A stretch of 15,067 bases of DNA from Rhodobacterales bacterium CG2_30_65_12 (lineage in GTDB: Bacteria; Pseudomonadota; Alphaproteobacteria; Rhodobacterales; Rhodobacteraceae), in the NCBI GenBank assembly GCA_001873585.1, contig MNZL01000113.1:1-15067 (forward strand). The letters are read 5' to 3'. Positions 6,756 to 14,001 of the stretch are shown here, piece by piece. Positions within the stretch are counted from its first letter, which is position 1; the number at the start of each line of letters is the position of its first letter. The position numbers were made by a program, and so were the translations under genes. The notes under the pieces are model-generated. The model was not told the origin of the DNA, did no database searches, and was given only the letters and a program-made list of their open reading frames with translations.

Positions 6756-7900
6756 CAGGTGCCCCCCGTGCCGGAGGCCTTGGCGGTGGCAGCGGCGGCG
6801 GTGGGATCGTAGGCGAAGGCGTTGGCCTGCTCGGCTTCCCAGCCAATGTGCACCTCGTCGCCGCGTTTGAGGGCGGAAAATTCGCCCGACTGCGGTAGCG
6901 CCACCTCGATCTCGTCGCCGCCGCCCGCAGGCCGCAGCATCGCGCGGGACGCGGCACCGTTGAACAGGAGCGAGCCGACGCTGCCCGACATTTGATTTGA
7001 AAAATGCGCCACATCGCTAACGGCGTGGCCGATGCGGATCGCCTCGGGGCGCACAAAGATCTCGGCCTCTTCGCCCACGCGCAGGCCCCGGCCATGGTCG
7101 GCCCCGGTGATCACCAGTCCGGCTTCGGTGGTGAGCTGCAAGCCGCCGCCTTGCGCCCGTGTGACCTTGCCGCGCCAGCGGTTCGCCTCGCCGACAAAGC
7201 CCGCCACGAAGGCGGTGCCGGGGCGATAGTAAAGATCTCGGCCCGAGCCGATTTGCTCGAAACGGCCCTGGTTCATCACCGCGATCTGGTCCGACATCAC
7301 CAACGCCTCGGATTGATCGTGGGTGATGTAGATGAAGGTGGTGCCGAAATCGGATTGGAGCTGTTTCAGCTCGATCTTCATGTGCTCGCGCAGCTTCAGG
7401 TCGAGCGCGCCGAGCGGCTCGTCGAGCAAGAGCACGTCGGGTTCCATCACCATGCAGCGGGCGATTGCCACACGCTGCTTCTGGCCGCCCGAGAGCTCGT
7501 CAACCTTGCGTTTGCCGATGCCGGGCAGGCCGATGCGTTCAAGCACTTCGCCGACGCGGGCCGCGATCTCGGCCTTTTCCATGCCCTTGCGGCGCAGACC
7601 GTAGCCAATATTGCCCTCGATATTCATCATCGGAAACAGCGCGAGGTGCTGAAACACCATGTTCACCGGGCGCTTGTTGGGGGGCACGTCGAGAATCGAG
7701 CGCCCGCGGATCAGGATATCGCCCGAGGTCGGCTCGAGAAAGCCCGCGATCATCCGCATGATCGTGGTCTTGCCACAGCCCGAGGGGCCGAGGATCGAAA
7801 AGAAAGAGCCTTCCGGCACGCTGAACGATACATCGTCTACGGCGACGAAATTGCCGAACCGTTTGCTGAGAGAGACGCTTTCGAGAATCGGGTCGGTCAT
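6755..7900 (-). CDS. ABC transporter ATP-binding protein, PotA/PotG-like
   Basis: This 381-residue cytoplasmic ATPase energises the importer. It has Walker A GPSGCGKTT (38-46), Q-loop Gln84, ABC signature LSGGQ (136-140), Walker B VLLLDEP with Asp160-Glu161, D-loop GALD and switch His194 (ITHD). The C-terminal third (from about 240) has the TOBE-type features of PotA/MalK-class subunits, including 'GEANRWRGKV' and 'IFVRPEAIRIG', and could take part in regulation. Length and layout are normal. The start at ATG 7900 is supported by GGGGC-rich sequence and by family N-termini (LESVSLSKRFG). It is separated from the binding-protein gene by 67 bases that include a strong hairpin, and is coupled to the next permease by a one-base overlap. 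Confidence 0.95.
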   Translation of the reverse strand: MTDPILESVSLSKRFGNFVAVDDVSFSVPEGSFFSILGPSGCGKTTIMRMIAGFLEPTSGDILIRGRSILDVPPNKRPVNMVFQHLALFPMMNIEGNIGYGLRRKGMEKAEIAARVGEVLERIGLPGIGKRKVDELSGGQKQRVAIARCMVMEPDVLLLDEPLGALDLKLREHMKIELKQLQSDFGTTFIYITHDQSEALVMSDQIAVMNQGRFEQIGSGRDLYYRPGTAFVAGFVGEANRWRGKVTRAQGGGLQLTTEAGLVITGADHGRGLRVGEEAEIFVRPEAIRIGHAVSDVAHFSNQMSGSVGSLLFNGAASRAMLRPAGGGDEIEVALPQSGEFSALKRGDEVHIGWEAEQANAFAYDPTAAAATAKASGTGGT

Positions 7901-7920
7901 GGGGCGGTCCGGGGCAGGGA

Positions 7921-7948
7921 GACGGCCCCCGCGATCGCGGAGGCCGTC
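7921..7948 (-). promoter_or_regulatory. Intercistronic hairpin between binding-protein and ATPase genes
   Basis: A 28-base near-perfect palindrome: GACGGCC, one mismatch, CCGCG, AT, CGCGG, mismatch, GGCCGTC. No T run follows on the minus strand. Its place behind a solute-binding-protein gene fits an RNA 3'-stabilising or partial-termination element, which would let the binding protein be made in excess over the membrane parts. The structure is seen; the role is inferred. Confidence 0.6.
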
Positions 7949-7967
7949 AAGGTTTGTCTCAATGGGA

Positions 7968-9047
7968 TCAGTTGGCCGCTTTCACGCGGTCGAGCGCGGC
8001 ACCTTCAAGCACTTCAAGGCCGGCCGGCACCGGCGGATACCACTTGATGTTGTCCACCGCTTCCGGCGGGAAGCTGGCCTGGTAGCGCGCCTTGAGTTCG
8101 GCCGAGACAAATTCGTCGGCCCCCTTCGAGGCGGTGAAGTTGCCCGCCACTTCGGTGATCATCGCCGCCACCTCGGGCTGCATCACGAAGTTGATCCAGT
8201 CATAGGCCGCCTGATCGGCCTTGCCCTTGGCCGGCAGAACGAAGGTGTCGATCCACCCCAGCGCGCCGGATGCCGGGGCGACGAAGGTGATATCGGGGTT
8301 GTCGGCGTTGAGTTTCCATCCGCCGGTATCCCAGGCCATTGCCGCCACGGCTTCGCCCGAGCGCATCAGGTTGAGCAGCTCGTCGCCGCCCGACCAGTAG
8401 GTTTTCACCCCCGGTTTGCACTCGACCAGCTTGGCTTCAACCTGGTCGATAATCGCCTTGTAGGCGGCTTCGTCGCCGTAAGCGGCGAACGGGTCGAGGC
8501 CCATCGCGTAGGCGAAGCCGATCAGGGTCGGGCGCTTGAGGCGATAGGAAACCTTGCCGGCCATCTCGGCGTTGCAAAGATCGGTGTAGTCCTTCACGCC
8601 GGGCGCTTTTGCGGTGTCGACCACCAGACCGCTCGTGCCCCAGACATGCGGCACACCAAAGACTTCACCGCCCACGGTGGTGTTGGCCTTGGTGGCTTCC
8701 AGCATCGAGCCGATGAACTGGCCCGCGTCGATCTTCGACAGATCAATCGGCTTGTAGATGCCGAACTCTGCCTGCGGCCCGGCGATGCGGTCCTGGCTCG
8801 GCTGGGCGAGGTCGAAACCGCCGCCGCCGGTGGCGCGCAGCTTGGCGATCATTTCCTCGTTGTTCGAAAGCGTCACCTCGACCTTGTGGCCGGTCTCCTG
8901 CTCGAAAAGGGCGATCACGTTTTCGGGCGCGTAGCCGCCCCAGGTGAGCAGGCGCAGCGTTTCGGCGCTGGCGGCGGTCGCAAAGCCAAGGGTGGCGATA
9001 CTGGCGGCCGACAGCAGCAGGGCGGTGCGGCGGTGGATGGTTTTCAT
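7968..9047 (-). CDS. Periplasmic binding protein of a polyamine-family ABC importer (PotD/PotF-like)
   Basis: This 359-residue extracellular solute-binding protein has a Sec signal peptide (MKTIHRRTALLLSAASIATL, cleavage probably after ASA28) and a mature start ETLRLLTWGGYAPENV typical of PotD/PotF. Compared from memory with E. coli PotD, the aromatic cage seems kept: Trp36 and Tyr39 (TWGGY), Trp239 (MAWD), and Trp265/Asp267 (GWIDTFVLPA, matching FWMDSLAIPA). The acidic pair that holds the other amine (PotD Asp168/Glu171) is not evident; the region reads RLKRPTLIGFAY. Cys158 and Cys210 could form a disulphide. The start at ATG 9047 is supported by GGGAG and by the signal peptide; the frame extends further upstream without homology. 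It is the first gene of the operon. The substrate is probably an amine-bearing compound, not certainly spermidine or putrescine. Confidence 0.92.
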   Translation of the reverse strand: MKTIHRRTALLLSAASIATLGFATAASAETLRLLTWGGYAPENVIALFEQETGHKVEVTLSNNEEMIAKLRATGGGGFDLAQPSQDRIAGPQAEFGIYKPIDLSKIDAGQFIGSMLEATKANTTVGGEVFGVPHVWGTSGLVVDTAKAPGVKDYTDLCNAEMAGKVSYRLKRPTLIGFAYAMGLDPFAAYGDEAAYKAIIDQVEAKLVECKPGVKTYWSGGDELLNLMRSGEAVAAMAWDTGGWKLNADNPDITFVAPASGALGWIDTFVLPAKGKADQAAYDWINFVMQPEVAAMITEVAGNFTASKGADEFVSAELKARYQASFPPEAVDNIKWYPPVPAGLEVLEGAALDRVKAAN

Positions 9048-9283
9048 GGAACTACTCCCAGTTTTGATCAAATGGTCTATCCGTGCCGCCGCCCTAATCC
9101 GGGGAGGTAACACGAACATGACAGGTGCCCGTTGTGCCCGGGCGTTGGGGGTGTATTTCGGTCGCCCCCGGTTTTGTCCTCTCGATCAAAAGCATGGGAT
9201 GCATGATGAGCGAGAGTCAATCGCTTTGGCTTTGCGTTTTTGCTCTCCGGTTCCCTTCTGTTGTGCGCGACCGCTCCCCCGGC
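9048..9283 (-). promoter_or_regulatory. Leader and probable promoter region of the ABC importer operon
   Basis: This is a 236-base gap between the regulator's stop and the binding-protein ATG. On the minus strand a good -35 box TTGACT (plus-strand 9215-9220) is followed after 18 bases by CATGCT (9191-9196), a weak -10. TTTGATC occurs twice on the minus strand: in TTTTGATCGAG (near 9181-9191), close to the putative -10, and in the perfect palindrome TTTGATCAAA (9063-9072) just before the ribosome site. A GGGGG/CCCCC inverted repeat lies at 9147-9151/9165-9169. No intrinsic terminator for the upstream regulator gene is evident, so some read-through is possible. Confidence 0.35.
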
Positions 9284-10150
9284 CTAGAGAAACTTGCGAA
9301 AGACCGTGGTGCGGTCGAATATCTCTTCCAGCTCGGCCATGCGATCGCGGGTGGTCTCGTCCCACAGCGCTTCCTGCACGGCGGCGATCATCGTTTCGGT
9401 CAGCAGCATCAGCGCGGCGGCGCTGTCCCAGGCCGAAGGGGCTTCGATCTTGGCGGCAAAGACGTGGTTGGCATGGGCCTGCACCGGCGAGAGCCACTGG
9501 TCGGTGAACAGGATGATTCGGATGCCGCGCGCTTCGGCGATCCGAGCCAGCGTGAGCGCCGCGTTCTGGTAGCGGCGGATATCGTAGATCACCAGCACAT
9601 CGCCCGGGTTCATGTCGAGCAGGGCATGGCTCCAGCCCGAAGAGGTCTCGCGCATGTGCACCACGCCGCGCCGGATTACCTGCAGATGCAGCTCAAGATA
9701 ATCCGCCAGCGCCCGGGTGATGCGCCCGCCGGTGATGAACACCTGCGCGCCGGGATCGGCCAGCAGCGCCGTCGCGGCGTCGAAATTGGCCGGGTCGACC
9801 TGGGCGAGCGTCTGGCGGATATTGGCCAGCGTGGCATCGGCGAAGCGGTTGAGCATGTGGCTTTCGGGGGCATGGCGCGACCAGGCTTCGTGCTTTTCGA
9901 TCGGGTTCGACATCCGCGCTGCAAGCTCATCGCGCAGCGCCGCCTGAAAATCGGGAAAGCCGGAATAGCCCATCTTTTGCACCATCCGCGCCACGGTAGG
10001 GGTAGAGATGCCCGCCGCCTCGGCCAGCCGGGTGATCGAGCCGAGCCCGGAGACCGGGTAATTCTGCAAAATAACACCCGCGAGCTGCTTCTCGGCCCGC
10101 GTTAGCGAGGCAAACAGCGTTTTCAACTTGTCCTGCACGCTTTCGGCCAA
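9284..10150 (-). CDS. RpiR/MurR-family transcriptional regulator (HTH plus SIS domain)
   Basis: With the TTG start this is 288 residues, normal for the family. The N-terminal helix-turn-helix domain (about 3-77) includes LTRAEKQLAGVILQN, the turn around LAEAAGISTPTVARMVQKMG (42-61) and GFPDFQAALRDEL. An SIS domain follows (about 125-255). The usual SIS phosphate-binding features (GxGxS and SxSGxT) are replaced by ITGGRITRALAD (139-150) and IYDIRRYQNA (188-197), so the ligand is probably not a typical sugar phosphate. TTG 10150 is preferred because AGGA lies 8 bases upstream; ATG 10198 would add 16 residues but has no ribosome site. It is divergent from the amidohydrolase-TRAP-ligase operon and most likely controls it, possibly also the ABC operon downstream. 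Confidence 0.92.
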   Translation of the reverse strand: MAESVQDKLKTLFASLTRAEKQLAGVILQNYPVSGLGSITRLAEAAGISTPTVARMVQKMGYSGFPDFQAALRDELAARMSNPIEKHEAWSRHAPESHMLNRFADATLANIRQTLAQVDPANFDAATALLADPGAQVFITGGRITRALADYLELHLQVIRRGVVHMRETSSGWSHALLDMNPGDVLVIYDIRRYQNAALTLARIAEARGIRIILFTDQWLSPVQAHANHVFAAKIEAPSAWDSAAALMLLTETMIAAVQEALWDETTRDRMAELEEIFDRTTVFRKFL

Positions 10151-10176
10151 GTGCCCATTCCTTTGGCGGCCACGCC

Positions 10177-10240
10177 GATAATGTAAACATATCTTCATCA
10201 AGAATGCGAGCGAAGAAAAGTTTTCAGAAATCTGTTGACA
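10177..10240. promoter_or_regulatory. Divergent control region with candidate operators and a -35 box
   Basis: Within the 140 bases between the regulator and the amidohydrolase are three small symmetric elements: GATAATGTAAACATATC (10177-10193, with ATGT-AA-ACAT at its core), GAAAAGTTTTC (10215-10225, perfect 5-bp arms) and CAGAAATCTG (10225-10234). The last touches a perfect plus-strand -35 box TTGACA (10235-10240), although no good -10 follows at 16-18 bases. A regulator bound here could block or activate the rightward promoter and control itself. The elements are seen; their function is inferred. Confidence 0.4.
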
Positions 10241-10290
10241 GGTGGTGGTTTTGAAGGTGACGCTTGCGGTGTGATGGGATCGAGGGACAG

Positions 10291-11052
10291 ATGAGCGAAA
10301 CCGGATCGCCAGGTGACGCGGTGAAAACCCAAGGCCCATCGGGCCCGGCCCCGGTGGTGCTATTGTGCGAGCACGCCGCCAACGTCTTTCCGCCCCGGTT
10401 CGGCACGCTGGGGCTGGATGAGGCTGTGCGCCAAAGCCATGTGGCCTGGGATCCGGGTGCCCTGGCGATGGCCGAACGGCTCTCGGCCGCCTGGGCCGTG
10501 CCGGTGGTGCAGAGCACCGTTTCGCGTCTGATCTACGATTGCAACCGCCCGCCCGGCGCAGCCGACGCGATGCCGGCGAGGAGCGAGATGTATGACATCC
10601 CCGGCAACCGCGATCTTTTGCCCGAGGAGCGCGCGCGGCGGACCAAGGCGGTCTACGACCCCTTTGTCGCCGCCGTCGATGCCGCGATCGAAGCGGCCCG
10701 GCCTGGCGCGCTGGTGACAATCCACAGTTTTACTCCAGTGTATTTCGGCACCCCTCGTGCGGTCGAGATCGGTGTGCTTTTTGACGCCGACGCGCGGCTG
10801 GCCGAAGCGTTGCTGGCGCAGGACTGGGGCGGGTTCGATGTGCGTGGCAACGAACCTTACGGCCCCGAGGATGGTGTGACCCATTCGCTCAAGCGGCACG
10901 CGCTCTCGCGCGGGCTGCCCAACGTGATGGTCGAGATCCGCAACGATCTTCTGGCTTCGCCAGAGCGGGCCGACGCGGTGTTTGACGCGCTGCGATCAAA
11001 CCTGGAAAAAGCGCTGGCCCGGTTCGGCGTGGCGCTGGAAAGGGCAGCGTGA
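10291..11052 (+). CDS. N-formylglutamate amidohydrolase-family enzyme
   Basis: This 253-residue cytoplasmic protein belongs to the FGase (HutG-like) family, zinc-dependent amidohydrolases that can release glutamate from N-formylglutamate. Family landmarks in order: LLCEHAANVFP (24-34), HVAWDPGA (50-57) with LGLDE before it, SRLIYDCNRP (78-87), IPGNRDLL (103-110), VTIHSFTPVYFG (142-153), GNEPYGPEDG (186-195) and LPNVMVEIRNDLL (209-221). The conserved His, Asp/Glu and Arg positions of the family appear intact. ATG 10291 is chosen for the GAGGGA site upstream; an upstream in-frame TTG (10264) lacks one. There are no hut genes nearby, so a histidine-degradation role is unlikely; the context (TRAP importer and a GS-type ligase) suggests another N-acyl- or glutamyl-amide substrate. 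The stop overlaps the next start (TGATG). Confidence 0.92.
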   Translation: MSETGSPGDAVKTQGPSGPAPVVLLCEHAANVFPPRFGTLGLDEAVRQSHVAWDPGALAMAERLSAAWAVPVVQSTVSRLIYDCNRPPGAADAMPARSEMYDIPGNRDLLPEERARRTKAVYDPFVAAVDAAIEAARPGALVTIHSFTPVYFGTPRAVEIGVLFDADARLAEALLAQDWGGFDVRGNEPYGPEDGVTHSLKRHALSRGLPNVMVEIRNDLLASPERADAVFDALRSNLEKALARFGVALERAA

Positions 11053-11585
11053 TGCTGAAATTCGCCCGCACCTATATCCGCATCGTCGACGCCGTCAACT
11101 ATCGGCTGGGCCGGATAATGATGTATGGCATTTTCGTGATGATGGCGATCCTGCTCTGGTCGTCGATCTCGAAAACCTTCTTTCTGCCCTCGCTCTGGAC
11201 GCTGGAAATGGCGCAGTTTGCCATGGTGGCCTATTACATCCTCGGCGGGCCCTATTCGATCCAGATGGGCTCGAACGTGCGGATGGATCTGTTTTATGGC
11301 GCCTGGAAGCCCTGCACCAAGGCGCTGGTGGATGCTTTCACGGTGTTTTTCCTGATCTTCTATCTCGCGGTGCTCCTCTGGGGCGCGATCGACAGCACCG
11401 CTTATGCGTTTCAATACAGCGAGCGCAGCCCCACTGCCTGGCGGCCTTATCTCTCGCCAATCAAGATGATCATGACGATCGGCTTTCTGCTGATGCTGCT
11501 GCAGGCGATCTCGGAGTTGTTCAAGGACATTCTCAGGGTGCGGGGGCTTGAGCCCTGCCCGGCAGACGACGAGGAGCCGGCCTGA
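11052..11585 (+). CDS. TRAP transporter small permease subunit (DctQ-type)
   Basis: This 177-residue inner-membrane protein has four hydrophobic segments (about residues 19-41, 51-72, 91-113 and 132-155), the hallmark of DctQ subunits. The charged C-terminal tail (LEPCPADDEEPA) is cytoplasmic. Typical features are the E-M-A-Q-F segment in 'TLEMAQFAMVAYYILGGPY' and the conserved-looking 'GSNVRMDLFY' after the second helix. ATG 11052 overlaps the amidohydrolase stop by one base; a GTG one codon earlier is the alternative. Its own TGA overlaps the large-permease ATG by one base. It would pair with that subunit to make the Na+- or H+-driven importer. Confidence 0.9.
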   Translation: MLKFARTYIRIVDAVNYRLGRIMMYGIFVMMAILLWSSISKTFFLPSLWTLEMAQFAMVAYYILGGPYSIQMGSNVRMDLFYGAWKPCTKALVDAFTVFFLIFYLAVLLWGAIDSTAYAFQYSERSPTAWRPYLSPIKMIMTIGFLLMLLQAISELFKDILRVRGLEPCPADDEEPA

Positions 11586-12907
11586 TGTCTTACGAGATGA
11601 TCGCCATCGTGATGTTCTCGACCATGATGCTGATGCTGTTCACCGGCCAGCGGGTGTTTGGCGCGATCGGCTTTGTTGGCGTTGCGGCGGCGCTGCTGCT
11701 GTGGGGCAACGGTGGCGGTGCCATCGGCTTTTCGGCGGCGATGAAGCTGATGAAATGGTATCCGCTGCTGACCCTGCCGATGTTTATCTTCATGGGCTAT
11801 GTGCTGTCGGAATCGAAGATCGCCGATGATCTTTACAAGATGTTTCACGTCTGGATGGGGCCGGTCAAAGGCGGGCTCGCGGTGGGCACGATCCTGCTCA
11901 TGGTGCTGATCTCGGCGATGAACGGGCTCTCCGTCGCCGGCATGGCGATCGGCGCCACCATCGCGCTGCCCGAACTGCTCAAGCGTGGCTATGACAAGCG
12001 CATGGTGACGGGCGTGATCCAGGCCGGCTCAAGCCTCGGCATTCTCGTGCCGCCCTCGGTGGTGCTGGTGCTCTACGCGATGATCGCGCGCCAGCCGGTG
12101 GGCCAGCTCTGGCTCGCGGGCGTGTTTCCCGGGCTGATGATGGCGGCGATGTTCATTCTCTACATCATCGTTCGCAGTTGGATGAACCCCAAGCTCGCCC
12201 CCGCCCTGCCGCCGGAAGACCGCGATATTCCGATGCGCGAAAAGCTGCGCCTTCTCAGCGCCGGGCTGTTGCCGCTCGGCATCTTCGCGGTGATGATGGT
12301 GCCCTTTGTCAACGGCTGGACCTCGCTTGTCGAAAGCTCCGCGATCGGCGCTATCGCCGCCTTTCTTGCCGCCGTGTTGAAACGCCGGATGACGCGCGAG
12401 GTGTTTGAGAACTCGGTGCGCAACACGCTGGGTATCTCGGCGATGTTCATGTGGATCATCCTTGCCGCGCTGGGCTTTGGCGCGGTGTTCGACGGGCTCG
12501 GTGCGGTGCGCGCGATCGAGAACCTGTTTACCGAACAACTCGGGCTCGATCCGTGGATGATCCTGATCCTGATGCAGCTCAGCTTCATCGTCATGGGCAC
12601 CTTCCTTGACGATACCGCGATGCTGGTGATCGTGGCGCCGCTTTACGTGCCGCTGGTGGGCCACCTCGGCTTCGATCTGGTCTGGTATGGCGTGCTCTAC
12701 ACGATCACCACCCAGATCGCCTACATGACGCCGCCGTTTGGCTACAACCTGTTCCTGATGCGCGCGATGGCGCCGCCAGAGATCACCCTGAAGGACATCT
12801 ATGCCTCGATCCTGCCATTCGTGGCGGTGATGATCGCCGCGTTGGCGATCGTGATGATCTTCCCCGAAATCGCGCTCTGGCTGCCCAATTACGTTTACGG
12901 AAAATAA
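11585..12907 (+). CDS. TRAP transporter large permease subunit (DctM-type)
   Basis: This 440-residue membrane protein has roughly a dozen hydrophobic helices and is of normal DctM length. Signature regions are MFIFMGYVLS early on, the first re-entrant region SSLGILVPPSVVLVLYAMIA, followed by LWLAGVFPGLMMAAMF, and near the C-terminus FLDDTAMLVIVAPLYVPLV and AYMTPPFGYNLFLM. These correspond to the two pseudo-symmetric halves that carry substrate and co-transported ions. It is translationally coupled to the small permease by a one-base overlap. A 55-base gap separates it from the binding-protein gene. The subunit sequence does not reveal the substrate. Confidence 0.95.
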   Translation: MSYEMIAIVMFSTMMLMLFTGQRVFGAIGFVGVAAALLLWGNGGGAIGFSAAMKLMKWYPLLTLPMFIFMGYVLSESKIADDLYKMFHVWMGPVKGGLAVGTILLMVLISAMNGLSVAGMAIGATIALPELLKRGYDKRMVTGVIQAGSSLGILVPPSVVLVLYAMIARQPVGQLWLAGVFPGLMMAAMFILYIIVRSWMNPKLAPALPPEDRDIPMREKLRLLSAGLLPLGIFAVMMVPFVNGWTSLVESSAIGAIAAFLAAVLKRRMTREVFENSVRNTLGISAMFMWIILAALGFGAVFDGLGAVRAIENLFTEQLGLDPWMILILMQLSFIVMGTFLDDTAMLVIVAPLYVPLVGHLGFDLVWYGVLYTITTQIAYMTPPFGYNLFLMRAMAPPEITLKDIYASILPFVAVMIAALAIVMIFPEIALWLPNYVYGK

Positions 12908-12962
12908 CCAAGGAGAACTCCTCGACGGAGCGAAAAATCTCACCAATAAGGAGTAAATCAAG
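12908..12962 (+). promoter_or_regulatory. Intercistronic leader of the TRAP binding-protein gene
   Basis: This 55-base spacer has two copies of AAGGAG. The first (12910-12915) starts the palindrome GGAGAACTCC and serves no visible gene; the second (12948-12953) lies 9 bases before the ATG at 12963 and is the real ribosome site. The strong site fits high-level production of the binding protein. No promoter is evident. Confidence 0.45.
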
Positions 12963-13994
12963 ATGACTTCGAGACGCAAGTTCCTCACCGGTGCCGCCGC
13001 CATTCCGGCCGCGACCCTCGCCGCCCCCGCCCTGGCGCAGGGCACAATCAAGTGGCGGATGCAGACGTATGCCGGCCCGGCGCTGGCCGAACATGTGATC
13101 GTGCCCGCGATCAACACCTTCAACGCCATTGCCGGCGACCGGATGCAGATCGAGCTGTACTTCGCCGATCAGCTTGTGCCCACCGGCGAGCTGTTTCAGG
13201 CGATGCAGCGCGGCACCATTGATGCGGTGCAGTCGGACGACGATTCGATGGCTTCGCCCACCGAGGTAACGGTATTTGGCGGTTATTTCCCGCTTGGCCT
13301 GCGCTATTCGCTCGATGTGCCGGTGCTGTTCAACCAGTATGGGCTCGATGAGATCTGGAAGGCCGAATACGAAAAGGTGGGGGTCAAGCACATCTCGGCC
13401 GGCTCGTGGGATCCGTGCCACTTTGCCACCAAGGACCCGATCAACTCGCTCGAAGATCTCAAGGGCAAGCGGGTGTTTACCTTCCCGACCGCCGGGCGCT
13501 TCCTCACCCGCTTCGGCGTGGTGCCGGTAACGTTGCCGTGGGAAGATATCGAGGTGGCGGTGCAGACCGGCGAGCTTGACGGCATTGCCTGGTCGGGGAT
13601 CACCGAGGATTACACCGTGGGGTGGGCCGACGTGACCAACTATTTCCTCACCAACAACATTTCCGGCGCCTGGATCGGCCACTTCTTTGCCAACATGGAC
13701 CGCTGGAACGAGCTGCCCGCTGATCTCCAGCAGCTGCTCACGCTGGCGATGGAACAATCGCACTACTACCGGCAGTGGTGGTATTGGGGCGGCGAGGCGA
13801 GCCTGCGCGTGAACGGCCCGAAAATGAAGCTGACCTCGATCCCCGACGAGGAATGGGCCCAGGTCGAGGCCGCTGCCGAAGGCTTCTGGGACGAGATCGC
13901 GGCCGAGTCCGAGACCAAGGCGAAGGTGGTTAACATCTTCAAGCAATACAACGCCGACATGGCCAAAGCAGGCCGGCCGTATCGTTACGGCTGA
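12963..13994 (+). CDS. TRAP transporter solute-binding protein (DctP-type), Tat-exported
   Basis: This 343-residue periplasmic protein captures the substrate for the TRAP permease. It has a twin-arginine signal: SRRKFL (3-8), an Ala-rich core and a probable cleavage after APALA25. Family landmarks are IKWRMQTY (29-36), LYFADQLVPTGELFQAMQRG (65-84) and LKGKRVFTFPTAGRFL (166-181), in which Arg170 lies where most DctP proteins place the arginine that pairs with a substrate carboxylate. PWEDIEVAVQTGELDGIAW (192-210) follows. Trp-rich segments (WSGITEDYTVGW; YYRQWWYWGG) resemble the TakP-like branch that binds oxo-acids or hydrophobic acids, but specificity cannot be read. Tat export implies folding in the cytoplasm before transport. 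It is followed by two strong hairpins. Confidence 0.93.
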   Translation: MTSRRKFLTGAAAIPAATLAAPALAQGTIKWRMQTYAGPALAEHVIVPAINTFNAIAGDRMQIELYFADQLVPTGELFQAMQRGTIDAVQSDDDSMASPTEVTVFGGYFPLGLRYSLDVPVLFNQYGLDEIWKAEYEKVGVKHISAGSWDPCHFATKDPINSLEDLKGKRVFTFPTAGRFLTRFGVVPVTLPWEDIEVAVQTGELDGIAWSGITEDYTVGWADVTNYFLTNNISGAWIGHFFANMDRWNELPADLQQLLTLAMEQSHYYRQWWYWGGEASLRVNGPKMKLTSIPDEEWAQVEAAAEGFWDEIAAESETKAKVVNIFKQYNADMAKAGRPYRYG

Positions 13995-14001
13995 GCCACC
14001 C

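Noticed and set aside
7004..8047. Plus-strand frame of about 347 codons opposite the ABC ATPase
   Set aside because: It is the complement of a gene with all Walker and signature motifs; no ribosome site or recognisable protein.
9147..9169. GGGGG/CCCCC inverted repeat as a terminator or riboswitch of the ABC leader
   Set aside because: The arms are only 5 bp of pure G/C, the loop is 13 bases, and no known riboswitch core is recognisable; such pairs arise easily by chance here.
10148..10198. ATG 10198 as the start of the RpiR regulator
   Set aside because: It adds 16 residues (MKICLHYRRGRQRNGH) without family similarity and has no ribosome site; TTG 10150 has AGGA at good spacing.
10291..11052. 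Histidine-utilisation HutG as the role of the amidohydrolase
   Set aside because: No hutH, hutU, hutI or hutF gene is adjacent, and the coupled partners are a TRAP importer and a GS-type ligase, so only the family assignment is kept.
12029..13129. Minus-strand frame of about 366 codons opposite the TRAP large permease
   Set aside because: It is His/Arg/Glu-rich with no domain and spans the permease, the spacer and the next gene's start; it is a shadow of the TRAP genes.
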